DNA of 64,000 nt from Sphingobacterium spiritivorum (GCF_016724845.1 NZ_CP068082.1:1-64000); one strand, 5' to 3'. Shown: positions 25,802-34,437, counted from the first letter of the stretch. Notes: generated by a model from the sequence alone, not told the origin. Numbers and translations: made by a program.

Positions 25802-26953
25802 ATGAATAGTACAAAAATAAGAATGGGTATGATTGGAGGCGGTAAAAATGCCTTTATCGGAGCTGTTCATCGTATGGCTGCCGGCATGGATGGTCATATC
25901 GAGTTCTGTTGCGGAGCATTAAGTTCGGATCCGGATATTGCAAGGGAATCCGGAGAACTATTACACCTGCCGCAAGACCGGATCTATACGAGCTATCAGG
26001 AAATGATAGTGCGGGAAAGCCAGCTGCCGGCAGACAAACGAATACATTTCGTAAGTATTGTCACCCCGAATTTTGCCCACTTTGATCCGGCTATGATGGC
26101 GCTCGATCACGGATTTCATGTTGTTCTTGAAAAACCGATGACACTCACATTGGAGGAAGCTAAGCAACTTCGGTTAAAAGTAGCAGAAAAAGGACTCCTG
26201 TTATGTCTTACACATACCTATTCTGCCTATCCAATGGTCAAGCAGGCTCGACAACTTGTTAAAGAGAATAAACTGGGACAGATCCGGAAAATAATGGTGG
26301 AATACCCTCAGGGCTGGCTAAGCACATTGATCGAAACGGATGTAGCGCTGGCAGCCTGGCGTACCGACCCCGAAAAAAGCGGAAAAAGCGGTTGTATGGG
26401 CGACATAGGAACACACGCCGCGCATCTGGCTGAATATATCTCCGGTTTGAAAATACAAAAGATATGTGCAGACCTGCAAACCTTTGTCGAGGGCAGAAGA
26501 TTAGAAGATGATGGTAATATATTGCTGCGTTTTGATAACGGAGCCAGCGGTGTACTTTCAGCTTCGCAGGTCGCTGCAGGAGAAGAAAATGCGTTGAAAA
26601 TCAGGATTTACGGCGAAAAAGCCGGTCTGGAATGGAACCAGCAGGAACCCAATACGCTTATGCTCAAATGGCTCGATGCACCGGCCCAGATTTTCCGGAC
26701 CGGACAATCCTGCCTGTATCCGGTCGCTAAGCACAACACGCGATTACCGGCAGGTCATCCTGAAGGATATATAGAAGCATTTGCCAATATTTACAACAAT
26801 TTTGCACATACAATTTTGGCTGCTGTAAATGGAACAACAGCTTCGGAAGATGATCTGGATTTTCCGACAGCAGAAGACGGGGTACGTGGAATGCAATTTA
26901 TAGAAACAGTAATAGCCTCTGCACAGTCTGATCAAAAATGGACAGACTTTTAA
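25802..26953 (+). CDS. Cytoplasmic Gfo/Idh/MocA family oxidoreductase
   Basis: This 383-residue NAD(P)-dependent sugar dehydrogenase-like protein has an N-terminal Rossmann fold (MGMIGGGKNAFIGAVHR, residues 9-25), the family EKPMTLTLEEA motif with the catalytic Lys, and the C-terminal beta-sheet domain containing GDIGTHAAHLAEYISG, where the His is a likely catalytic residue. No signal peptide, unlike the next two paralogues. It is 33 bases after the isomerase gene and 24 bases before the Tat-signal paralogue, so all are likely one transcript. Confidence 0.9.
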   Translation: MNSTKIRMGMIGGGKNAFIGAVHRMAAGMDGHIEFCCGALSSDPDIARESGELLHLPQDRIYTSYQEMIVRESQLPADKRIHFVSIVTPNFAHFDPAMMALDHGFHVVLEKPMTLTLEEAKQLRLKVAEKGLLLCLTHTYSAYPMVKQARQLVKENKLGQIRKIMVEYPQGWLSTLIETDVALAAWRTDPEKSGKSGCMGDIGTHAAHLAEYISGLKIQKICADLQTFVEGRRLEDDGNILLRFDNGASGVLSASQVAAGEENALKIRIYGEKAGLEWNQQEPNTLMLKWLDAPAQIFRTGQSCLYPVAKHNTRLPAGHPEGYIEAFANIYNNFAHTILAAVNGTTASEDDLDFPTAEDGVRGMQFIETVIASAQSDQKWTDF

Positions 26954-26977
26954 CAGCACTAACCAAAACCATAACAT

Positions 26978-27171
26978 ATGAATACCCGAAGACAATTTCT
27001 CAAAAAAACCTCCTTGCTTGCAGGAAGTGGGTTAATAGCCTCTTCCCTCCCGAATTCTGCATTTGCAATGTTCAATAATAGCGTCATGCCAAATGAACAG
27101 GTTAATATTGCAGTCATCGGTGCCAAAGGTATGGGCTGGTCCAATGTAAACGCTGCCCTGAAAATACCCGG
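26978..27171 (+). repeat. 5' identity arm shared with 28461-28654
   Basis: The first 194 bases of the two Gfo/Idh copies differ at only one position (26987 C versus 28470 G). Divergence rises sharply afterwards. Confidence 0.9.
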
Positions 27172-28309
27172 TGTCAACCTCATTGGTATCTGCGATGTAG
27201 ATAAAAATGTTATAGACAGCCGCCTGGCAGACCTGAGTAAGCAGAATATAGACACAAATAAAGTAAAAACATATGGCGATTATCGTGCATTACTGAACAA
27301 CAAAGATATAGATGCCGTCATTATAGGTACTCCTGACCACTGGCATGCTTTACAAATGATCCATGCCTGTGAAGCAGGAAAAGATGTTTACGTAGAAAAA
27401 CCGGTAGGAAATTCTATCGTCGAATGTAATCGTATGATGGCAGCTCAGGCCCGATATAATAAAGTCGTACAGGCCGGACAATGGCAACGCAGCCAGAAGC
27501 ATTTCAGAGATGCTGTCGACTTTATAGGAACCGGACAATTAGGGAATATACGCACCGTAAAAGTGTGGTGCTATCAGGGATGGATGAAGCCGGGCCCCGT
27601 AGTACCGAATAGCGCGGTGCCGACAGGAGTTGATTATAAACAGTGGTTAGGACCAGCTCCGCTTGTTCCTTTTAATTCCAGTCGCTTTCATTTCAATTTT
27701 CGTTGGTTTTGGGATTATGCAGGCGGTCTGATGACAGATTGGGGCGTACATCTTCTGGATTATGCCTTATTGGGCATGAAAGCAGAATTACCTAAATCTA
27801 TAGTCGGTTTGGGTGGACGTTTTGCTTATCCGAATCTGTACGAAGAAACTCCGGATACCCTGACGACACTGTACGAATTTGATAAATTCAATATGGTATG
27901 GGATTCGGCGATGGGTATAGACAATGGTTCGTACAACAGGGATCACGGTATAGCCTATATCGGCAACAATGGCACATTGATCCTTAACCGTGGCGGATGG
28001 GAAGTCATAGAAGAAAAAAAGAGCCAGAATAAAGTTGTAGTCCCATTCACAGCGGCATCCGATAACGGTCTTCAAAATCACATGCAAAACTTTATAGATG
28101 TTATTAAAAGCCGTAAAATGCAGGATTTAAATTGTTCTATTCAGGCGGGATCACATGTGGCCACCGTGGCCCAGATGGGAAATATATCCTACCGAAGCGG
28201 AGAAAAACTCATGTGGGACAAGAATACCAATAGCTTCACAGATAATAAGATCAATAAACTATATCTGGAAAAAGAATATCACAATGGATACAAACTTCCT
28301 CGTGTGTAA
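26978..28309 (+). CDS. Tat-exported Gfo/Idh/MocA family oxidoreductase (copy 1)
   Basis: This 443-residue protein has a clear Tat signal (MNTRRQFLKKTSLLAG, cleavage near SAFA about residue 30), a Rossmann domain (IAVIGAKGMGWSN), the EKPVGNS motif and the long C-terminal domain of the periplasmic Gfo/Idh branch (FNFRWFWDYAGGLMTDWGVHLLDYAL). Members use a tightly bound NAD(H) in the periplasm. Copy 2 lies 151 bases downstream and shares near-identical ends at DNA level with a diverged middle. It is third in the plus-strand run with the isomerase. Confidence 0.93.
   Translation: MNTRRQFLKKTSLLAGSGLIASSLPNSAFAMFNNSVMPNEQVNIAVIGAKGMGWSNVNAALKIPGVNLIGICDVDKNVIDSRLADLSKQNIDTNKVKTYGDYRALLNNKDIDAVIIGTPDHWHALQMIHACEAGKDVYVEKPVGNSIVECNRMMAAQARYNKVVQAGQWQRSQKHFRDAVDFIGTGQLGNIRTVKVWCYQGWMKPGPVVPNSAVPTGVDYKQWLGPAPLVPFNSSRFHFNFRWFWDYAGGLMTDWGVHLLDYALLGMKAELPKSIVGLGGRFAYPNLYEETPDTLTTLYEFDKFNMVWDSAMGIDNGSYNRDHGIAYIGNNGTLILNRGGWEVIEEKKSQNKVVVPFTAASDNGLQNHMQNFIDVIKSRKMQDLNCSIQAGSHVATVAQMGNISYRSGEKLMWDKNTNSFTDNKINKLYLEKEYHNGYKLPRV
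28082..28309 (+). repeat. 3' identity arm shared with 29565-29792
   Basis: The last 228 bases of the two Gfo/Idh copies are identical, including all third codon positions, while the central parts differ at many positions. This points to recent gene conversion or recombination at the ends. Confidence 0.9.
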
Positions 28310-28460
28310 GAAAAAATCAGATAGCGCCTGATAATGTATTCTGGTATTTATATTTTAATTAAAAACTAACATCAGCATTCTGTACGGCCCTTTTATAGTA
28401 GCAGCAAGTAAAACTACGATCCTGAAAAGAATCAACAGCATTATTAAGCAATCCTAAAAG

Positions 28461-29792
28461 ATGAATACCGGAAGACAATTTCTCAAAAAAACCTCCTTGC
28501 TTGCAGGAAGTGGGTTAATAGCCTCTTCCCTCCCGAATTCTGCATTTGCAATGTTCAATAATAGCGTCATGCCAAATGAACAGGTTAATATTGCAGTCAT
28601 CGGTGCCAAAGGTATGGGCTGGTCCAATGTAAACGCTGCCCTGAAAATACCCGGAGTCAACCTCATTGGTATCTGCGATGTAGATAAAAATGTTATTGAC
28701 GCCCGCATGGCAGACCTGAGTAAGCAGAATATAGATACAAATAAAGTAAAAACATATGGCGATTATCGTGCATTACTGGACAACAAAGATATAGATGCCG
28801 TCATTATAGGTACTCCTGACCACTGGCATGCTCTACAAATGATCCATGCCTGTGAAGCAGGAAAAGATGTCTATGTAGAAAAACCGGTAGGAAACTCTAT
28901 TGTCGAATGTAATCGTATGGCCGCCGCTCAGACAAGATATAACAAAGTTGTACAGGTGGGACAATGGCAACGTAGCCAGAAGCATTTCAAAGATGCCGTA
29001 GACTTTATACATAGCGGACAATTGGGAAATATCCGAACCGTAAAGACCTGGTGCTACCAGGGAGGAAAAAAACCAGGCGCTGTAGTACCAAACAGTGCTG
29101 TACCAGCCGGTGTGGACTATAAACAATGGCTGGGACCCGCTCCTATCCTTCCCTTTAATGCCAGTAGATTCCATTACAACTTTCGGTGGTTCTGGGATTA
29201 TGCCGGAGGACTAATGACGGATTGGGGAGTTCATCTTCTGGATTACGCCTTACTGGGTATGAACACAGACTTCCCCAAATCCGTAGCAGGACTAGGAGGT
29301 CGTTTTGCCTATCCGGATTTATATGAAGAAACTCCAGACACTTTGACTACACTATACGAATTTGACAATTTCAATTTAGTTTGGGATTCAGCTATGGGGG
29401 TAGAAAACGGCCCTTACAACAGGGATCACGGTATAGCCTATATTGGTAACAATGGTACATTGATCCTCAACCGAAGCGGATGGGAAGTCATAGAAGAGAA
29501 AAAGAGCTCGAATAAAGTTGTGAAGTCTTTCACAGCTGCATCCGACAAAGGCCTTCAAAATCATATGCAAAACTTTATAGATGTTATTAAAAGCCGTAAA
29601 ATGCAGGATTTAAATTGTTCTATTCAGGCGGGATCACATGTGGCCACCGTGGCCCAGATGGGAAATATATCCTACCGAAGCGGAGAAAAACTCATGTGGG
29701 ACAAGAATACCAATAGCTTCACAGATAATAAGATCAATAAACTATATCTGGAAAAAGAATATCACAATGGATACAAACTTCCTCGTGTGTAA
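28461..29792 (+). CDS. Gfo/Idh/MocA family oxidoreductase (copy 2, twin-arginine motif lost)
   Basis: This 443-residue paralogue of the preceding gene has the same length with no gaps. The signal reads MNTGRQFLKK: a single C-to-G change at base 28470 (versus 26987) turns the first arginine codon CGA into GGA, so the RR pair of the Tat motif is gone while the hydrophobic part is unchanged. The catalytic region EKPVGNS and the DWGVHLLDYAL segment are intact, with changes clustered in the middle (for example Q-G-W-M to Q-G-G-K, F-N-S-S to F-N-A-S). It may be poorly exported or cytoplasmic, or have a different substrate. Confidence 0.92.
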   Translation: MNTGRQFLKKTSLLAGSGLIASSLPNSAFAMFNNSVMPNEQVNIAVIGAKGMGWSNVNAALKIPGVNLIGICDVDKNVIDARMADLSKQNIDTNKVKTYGDYRALLDNKDIDAVIIGTPDHWHALQMIHACEAGKDVYVEKPVGNSIVECNRMAAAQTRYNKVVQVGQWQRSQKHFKDAVDFIHSGQLGNIRTVKTWCYQGGKKPGAVVPNSAVPAGVDYKQWLGPAPILPFNASRFHYNFRWFWDYAGGLMTDWGVHLLDYALLGMNTDFPKSVAGLGGRFAYPDLYEETPDTLTTLYEFDNFNLVWDSAMGVENGPYNRDHGIAYIGNNGTLILNRSGWEVIEEKKSSNKVVKSFTAASDKGLQNHMQNFIDVIKSRKMQDLNCSIQAGSHVATVAQMGNISYRSGEKLMWDKNTNSFTDNKINKLYLEKEYHNGYKLPRV

Positions 29793-29804
29793 GACGGATT
29801 AAGG

Positions 29805-29842
29805 ATATCAGCCATCTTCTTACGGAAGAAGAGGGCTGATAT
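29805..29842. terminator. Hairpin after the second Gfo/Idh gene
   Basis: ATATCAGCC (29805-29813) and GGCTGATAT (29834-29842) pair perfectly, with inner TCTTCTT/AAGAAGA pairing and a short ACGG loop, 13 bases after the stop. It is a strong stem but is followed by A rather than T residues on the plus strand. Confidence 0.7.
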
Positions 29843-29847
29843 AAATA

Positions 29848-29887
29848 AAAAAACCGCTGCCATCACTTAAAAAGCAACAGACAGCGG
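29848..29887 (-). terminator. Terminator of the COG0523 operon
   Basis: On the minus strand CCGCTG ... CAGCGG (29854-29859 with 29882-29887) is followed directly by a run of seven T residues, 18 bases after the GTPase stop. Confidence 0.75.
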
Positions 29888-29904
29888 CCAAAACAAACAA
29901 TTGA

Positions 29905-31104
29905 CTATATATGCTTAGGGAAGTTGTCCTCCCATTCATTGTATTTCCATCTTTCAGCTTCTTCATCCGTTAACAAACATTCTTCCAGTTGTGCGACACA
30001 GACTTCCTTATTGAGATCCTGTCCGATAAATACAAGTTCCGTTTTTCTGTCCTCCCATTCAGGATGCCATCTTTTTCTCATTTCGGCTTCATACTCCCTG
30101 AAATCAGGGTAATGCCGACGTTCTGCTTCAGGAATAGAACACCACCAGACACCTGCTCCTTCCAGCCGCAGGCTTCCTCCGGCCTGACTAAAACTTATAG
30201 CCTCATCCGGACGCGAAGCCATCCAAAAAAGACCTTTAGCACGAATCAGATTATACGGATAAGTAATATTCAGATAATCATACCAGCGTTGCGGATGAAA
30301 AGGTCGCTGACTGGTAAATACAAACGAAGAAATACCATATTCCTCCGTTTCCGGCACATGCTCATGTGTCAACTCGTTCTTCCATGCTTCAGAAGATTCA
30401 GCAATCGACTGATTGTAAAGTCCCGTACCAATAATATCCGATACAACAATCTGTCCGAAAGAACTTCGGACTATCCGTGCCCCTGGATTTAATTTCCGGA
30501 TGGCTGCCTCTAATACAGCAATGGTTTCTTCTGCGACAAGGTCTACCTTATTCAGCACAATTACATTAGCAAATTCAACCTGATCCGTCAACAGGTTAAC
30601 GATAGTGCGGTTATCATAATCATCATCCGTCAACCTGCGGTCTGTCAATGTTTCTGCCGATCCGAAATCTTTAAAAAAATTAAAACAATCCACTACAGTG
30701 ACCATCGTGTCTATATAACTCAGATCAGGAAGGTTGATCCCGTTTTGCTCATCAACAAAACTGAAAGTCTGTGCGACAGGCAGTGGCTCTGATATTCCTG
30801 TACTTTCGATAAGCAAATAATCAAATCGGTTCTCCCCCGCCAGGCGCTCCACTTCCACCATCAGATCCTCACGCAATGTACAGCAGATACAACCATTGCT
30901 CATCTCTACCAGTTTTTCTTCTGTCCGCGAAAGCGTATTTTCTTTTTTAACCAAAGAGGCATCGATATTGATCTCGCTCATATCATTGACGATCACAGCT
31001 ACTTTCAGATTCTCCTTGTTGTGCAGCACATGATTGAGTAATGTAGTCTTTCCTGCCCCCAAAAACCCACTCAGTACGGTTACAGGTAATTTTTTATTCT
31101 TCAT
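29905..31104 (-). CDS. COG0523 (CobW/ZigA-like) GTP-binding metallochaperone
   Basis: This 399-residue G3E-family GTPase has the P-loop GFLGAGKTTLL (13-23), the metal site GCICCTLR with C72, C74 and C75, LIESTGISEP (switch II) and VLNKVDLV (guanine specificity). The C-terminal CobW_C domain includes SFVFTSQRPFHPQRWYDYL. Proteins of this subgroup deliver zinc to client enzymes during zinc limitation. The operon leader has a palindrome with Zur-operator character and the divergent gene encodes a DUF3299-like protein, both consistent with zinc control. A 74-residue gene precedes it by 12 bases. Confidence 0.93.
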   Translation of the reverse strand: MKNKKLPVTVLSGFLGAGKTTLLNHVLHNKENLKVAVIVNDMSEINIDASLVKKENTLSRTEEKLVEMSNGCICCTLREDLMVEVERLAGENRFDYLLIESTGISEPLPVAQTFSFVDEQNGINLPDLSYIDTMVTVVDCFNFFKDFGSAETLTDRRLTDDDYDNRTIVNLLTDQVEFANVIVLNKVDLVAEETIAVLEAAIRKLNPGARIVRSSFGQIVVSDIIGTGLYNQSIAESSEAWKNELTHEHVPETEEYGISSFVFTSQRPFHPQRWYDYLNITYPYNLIRAKGLFWMASRPDEAISFSQAGGSLRLEGAGVWWCSIPEAERRHYPDFREYEAEMRKRWHPEWEDRKTELVFIGQDLNKEVCVAQLEECLLTDEEAERWKYNEWEDNFPKHI

Positions 31105-31116
31105 CTTATGATTGAT

Positions 31117-31341
31117 TTACGTATTCTTTTCTTCCATAGACTGCCCGGACAGGGACAACTGCAGCCATTCTATTATTCTTTGACGGTGCTGCTCACCATA
31201 CAATAACACAAACCGTTGTGTTTCTGCAAGAGCCGTATCGGTATAGACATTCAGACGCTTCCTTACAAAATCTGCTGTAAGTGCAATTCCGCATTTATTC
31301 TCAATACAATCTTTCCAGCTTTCGTAATCCTGAGGTATCAT
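31117..31341 (-). CDS. Small hypothetical protein in the COG0523 operon
   Basis: This 74-residue protein is Glu/Gln/Arg-rich with a likely helical fold (KDCIENKCGIALTADFVRKRL, TQRFVLLYGEQHRQRIIEWL). It has no signal peptide. Small proteins of this type directly upstream of COG0523 genes recur in Bacteroidota; no function is known to me. The 12-base gap to the GTPase gene makes co-transcription near certain, so a zinc-starvation role is inferred. Confidence 0.7.
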   Translation of the reverse strand: MIPQDYESWKDCIENKCGIALTADFVRKRLNVYTDTALAETQRFVLLYGEQHRQRIIEWLQLSLSGQSMEEKNT

Positions 31342-31369
31342 AGTCCTTTCCGTTAATGCTTCTGTGAAA

Positions 31370-31400
31370 CAAAGATAATAATCAAAAACAACAAATGCAA
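31370..31400 (-). promoter_or_regulatory. Promoter of the COG0523 operon
   Basis: On the minus strand TTG (31400-31398), a 20-base spacer and TATCTTTG (31377-31370) match the Bacteroidota consensus, 28 bases before the operon start. The -33 element lies inside the palindrome at 31394-31412, so a bound repressor would block it. Confidence 0.6.
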
Positions 31401-31412
31401 CATAGTTGCATT
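31394..31412. promoter_or_regulatory. 19-bp palindrome, probable Zur (Fur-family) operator
   Basis: AATGCAACATAGTTGCATT has perfect 8-bp arms around ATA. It lies between the divergent COG0523 operon and the DUF3299-like gene and overlaps the operon -33 element. A further TTGCAT half-site is at 31422. Zur control is inferred from the two flanking zinc-linked genes. Confidence 0.6.
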
Positions 31413-31463
31413 AAATAAAAATTGCATGTACTTTTACTTTCGAAACTAAAAAAATATGCACTC

Positions 31464-31961
31464 ATGAATCTTTACTTCCTAATTCCGCTTTTAATTATTT
31501 TTATTTCCATTTCGACTACACAGCCATCCGAAGCGCAACAAAACGTACAGCAAACACATCTTACACATCATAAACCGTTGATGAACAAAACCTGGGAAGC
31601 CTTTGATCAGCTCATGTATAAGGTTGAGAAAAAAGCAAATAAGACGATTTATATTCCTCATTTCCCGCCGGTTTTACAGCAGCTCAATAATAAAAGTGTC
31701 AGCCTGCAGGGGTATATGGTTCCGATAAATACAGGACGAAAGCATAATTGGTTTCTGTTATCAGTCTTACCGGTAGCTCAATGTATGTTTTGCGGACAAA
31801 ACGGAATACCCCCCATGGCCGAAATCATGATGAAAAACAAACGTAAGGTTACGTTTAGCGAGTTGCCCGTACATATTAGAGGGATTGTATATCTCAATGC
31901 GGATAAAGACGGACACACCGAGATCCAGATCCGTGATGCTGAGCTTATCATGAAAAATTAA
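31464..31961 (+). CDS. DUF3299-like secreted protein, probable zinc-starvation gene
   Basis: This 165-residue protein has a signal peptide (hydrophobic core LYFLIPLLIIFISIS, cleavage near SEAQ). The core VSLQGYMVPINTG ... FLLSVLPVAQCMFCGQNGIPPMAEI and the closing HIRGIVYLNADKDG match DUF3299. The CMFC motif could bind a metal. DUF3299 genes occur in zinc-responsive loci of proteobacteria, and here the gene shares a palindrome with a COG0523 operon. The frame opens with TTG at 31422, but the ATG at 31464 starts at the signal peptide. Confidence 0.75.
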   Translation: MNLYFLIPLLIIFISISTTQPSEAQQNVQQTHLTHHKPLMNKTWEAFDQLMYKVEKKANKTIYIPHFPPVLQQLNNKSVSLQGYMVPINTGRKHNWFLLSVLPVAQCMFCGQNGIPPMAEIMMKNKRKVTFSELPVHIRGIVYLNADKDGHTEIQIRDAELIMKN

Positions 31962-32054
31962 TAACAACCTAATGATCAATATAGAAAGCTCTATATTAAC
32001 AGGATTATTTTATCTTTATATTTAATATCAACGCATGAATTCATAACCATAAAA

Positions 32055-33440
32055 ATGAAAAGAGGTATCATTATTTTGATCGGTATACTATTTTCGCAAT
32101 ATGTACCTGTTCTATCATGCACTATTTTTATAGCCCATGACGAAAAACAGGTTTTGGTCGGAAATAATGAAGACTATTCCCCCCTGAAGAAAACGTATCT
32201 ATGGGTCAGACCTTCCATACAACATAAGAAAGGTTACATTTTCTGGGGGTTCGAAGAAAAATTTCCCGAAGGAGGAATAAATGATCAGGGACTTTTCTAT
32301 GATGCAGCAGCCCTGCCTCAGGAAGTAGCCATAATTAAAGATCCTTCAAAACCCGATTTTGAAGGCTATATTCTGGAAAAAATTCTACAGGAATGTGGCA
32401 CAGTAGAAGAAGCATTAAAACTCTTTTCTCAGTACAATCTTACATGGCAGCAAAAGGCACAAATCATGATAGCAGACCGTACAGGAGATTATGCGATTGT
32501 GCATGCAAATTATATAATCCGCCCGGGCAGTAAAAATTATGTACTGACAAATTATAGTCTCCAGGATCCTCAATACTCAGATTTCAAGTGCTGGCGCAGG
32601 AAAACAGCCTACAATCTGCTTAAAGCCAAAGCACTGTCTTTTGAAAATTTCACACACATACTTGATGCAACAGCACAGCGTGAAACGGATAACAGTACTG
32701 TTTATTCACAGGTATGCGACCTCAAAAACAAAACCATTTATCTCTATCAGCGTCATGACTACACTGCTGTCCGCAAGATAGATATCCTTCAACTTCTCAA
32801 AAAGGGATATCAGGATATTGAAATAAAAGATTTATTTCCCAAATCGCTGGCAGAAAGAATAGAACAAACATATAACCAGCAAGGAATAGCGGCCGCTATT
32901 TCCATGTATAATAAACAAAGGAAATCAAACAAAATGCATTATCAGTTTTCTGAAAGAGATCTGGAAAAATTCGGATATCAGCTTATTGACAGCAACCGTA
33001 TTACAGATGCTGAAAAGCTGTTTGAAACCAATCTCAAGTACTATCCGGATTCTGAAAATGCAAGAGCAGCACTTGCAAATGCCTGTCTTCTATCCGGCAA
33101 AAAAGAAAAAGCAAACAGATTGTATGATCAGGTCAGAAAAATCAACCCTTCAAACTATTATCTGAATCTGTTCGGACCACAGAAAAACAGCATTACATTC
33201 AGGATCAAGGGTATGCAGGGAGCCGAAACCATTGCTTTGACAGGCACCTTTAATAATTATGATCCGCACGCCAACCCATTTATCAAAAAGGATGGCGAAT
33301 GGATCTGTACACTTTCTGTAGCTCCCGGAAAATATGCATACAAGATTTTTGTAGATAATACATATTGGATGCAGGATCCCGGCAACATGATGCACACCAA
33401 ACCCAATGAATGGTGGGATTCCTATCTTCAGGTTCAATAA
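32055..33440 (+). CDS. Secreted Ntn-hydrolase fused to TPR and glycogen-binding-like (CBM48/E-set) domain
   Basis: This 461-residue protein has a signal peptide ending before C22 (VLSC-TIFIAHDE). Cleavage would expose Cys22 as the N-terminal nucleophile, as in choloylglycine-hydrolase/C45-type Ntn hydrolases. VGNNEDYS (36-43) matches the family Asn/Asp motif, and GGINDQGLFYDAAALP and MIADRTGDYAIVHA continue it. Then come TPR-like helices (about 300-370) and a C-terminal beta-sandwich (about 380-461; ETIALTGTFNNYDPHANPF, GKYAYKIFVD) like AMPK-type glycogen-binding domains. The substrate is unknown. The stop is 8 bases from the stop of the convergent reductase. Confidence 0.8.
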   Translation: MKRGIIILIGILFSQYVPVLSCTIFIAHDEKQVLVGNNEDYSPLKKTYLWVRPSIQHKKGYIFWGFEEKFPEGGINDQGLFYDAAALPQEVAIIKDPSKPDFEGYILEKILQECGTVEEALKLFSQYNLTWQQKAQIMIADRTGDYAIVHANYIIRPGSKNYVLTNYSLQDPQYSDFKCWRRKTAYNLLKAKALSFENFTHILDATAQRETDNSTVYSQVCDLKNKTIYLYQRHDYTAVRKIDILQLLKKGYQDIEIKDLFPKSLAERIEQTYNQQGIAAAISMYNKQRKSNKMHYQFSERDLEKFGYQLIDSNRITDAEKLFETNLKYYPDSENARAALANACLLSGKKEKANRLYDQVRKINPSNYYLNLFGPQKNSITFRIKGMQGAETIALTGTFNNYDPHANPFIKKDGEWICTLSVAPGKYAYKIFVDNTYWMQDPGNMMHTKPNEWWDSYLQVQ

Positions 33441-33447
33441 TCGTAAA

Positions 33448-34437
33448 TTATACTCCGGGTACCTGCGCCTGCGTATAAATGAGTCCTTCATGTTTCAGTT
33501 CTTTCCAGAAATCATGCGAAATCGCAGATCGAATGGCTCTGCAGTTATCCAGTACCTGACCGGGCCTGCTCGCTCCGGGAATAATAGATACAAATTCGTC
33601 CGCAGCTAATACAAACTGAATTGCCGCAGCAATCAGATCCGTACCATATTGCTGAGCGATAGCGGCTATACGCGCCCGTTTCTCAGCCATTCCTTTAGGA
33701 ATAACATCTTTATAATTATAGCGTTCTCTCCCTCCGATATATCCGGAGTTAAATCCGGCTCCGGACACCAATTTCACGCCGTGTTCACGAACGACTGGCA
33801 ATAAGCGGTCTATAGCATCCTCATGCTCAAGAATTGAATATTGTGTAGCCGAAAGACAGATATCCGGATCGGCAATTCTGATACAATCCAGAATAGGCTC
33901 AATCTTGTTTACCCCCATCCCCCATGCTTTGATAATCCCCTGATCCCGGTAATCGGAAAGCAATCTGAATGCTCCTTTCTCTGCCTGCTGCAGATAATAA
34001 TCGTATCGGTCACCGACCTGATCTTCAGACAGATCGTGAACAAAAACTATATCTATGTGATCTAATCCGGTCCGTGAAAGACTTTCTTCAATAGCCCGTG
34101 CAGTCGCATCTGCTGTGTAATCATGCCTGAAATCATACGCTAAGGGAGCTTTCCACATTGTTGGCGGGACATCTGCCTCATCTACAGCTTCAAACAATCG
34201 TCCGATCTTTGTAGAAAATACAAATTCACCTCTTGATTTCTGACGCAGAAAATCTCCAAATCTACGTTCACTCTTCGTCAGTCCATACCAGGGCGACGTA
34301 TCGTAATAACGAATACCCTGATTCCAGGCCGTTTCAAGTATATGATACGATTCTTCATCTGATAACGGCTCAAAGCCCGTTCCTATAGCAACTCCTCCTA
34401 ATCCCAAGGGATATTTTAATTCAAAATGTGTCTTCAT
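33448..34437 (-). CDS. Aldo/keto reductase, L-fucose/D-threo-aldose 1-dehydrogenase-like
   Basis: This 329-residue TIM-barrel NAD(P)H enzyme begins LKYPLGLGGVAIGTGF and has RYYDTSPWYG (catalytic Asp/Tyr), FSTKIGRLF (catalytic Lys), IDIVFVHDLS (His) and IIPGASRP in the cofactor loop. The pattern SPWYGxxxSERRxGxxLR is typical of the fucose/galactose 1-dehydrogenase subgroup. An upstream in-frame start at 34488 exists, but the ATG at 34437 fits the family. Confidence 0.88.
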   Translation of the reverse strand: MKTHFELKYPLGLGGVAIGTGFEPLSDEESYHILETAWNQGIRYYDTSPWYGLTKSERRFGDFLRQKSRGEFVFSTKIGRLFEAVDEADVPPTMWKAPLAYDFRHDYTADATARAIEESLSRTGLDHIDIVFVHDLSEDQVGDRYDYYLQQAEKGAFRLLSDYRDQGIIKAWGMGVNKIEPILDCIRIADPDICLSATQYSILEHEDAIDRLLPVVREHGVKLVSGAGFNSGYIGGRERYNYKDVIPKGMAEKRARIAAIAQQYGTDLIAAAIQFVLAADEFVSIIPGASRPGQVLDNCRAIRSAISHDFWKELKHEGLIYTQAQVPGV

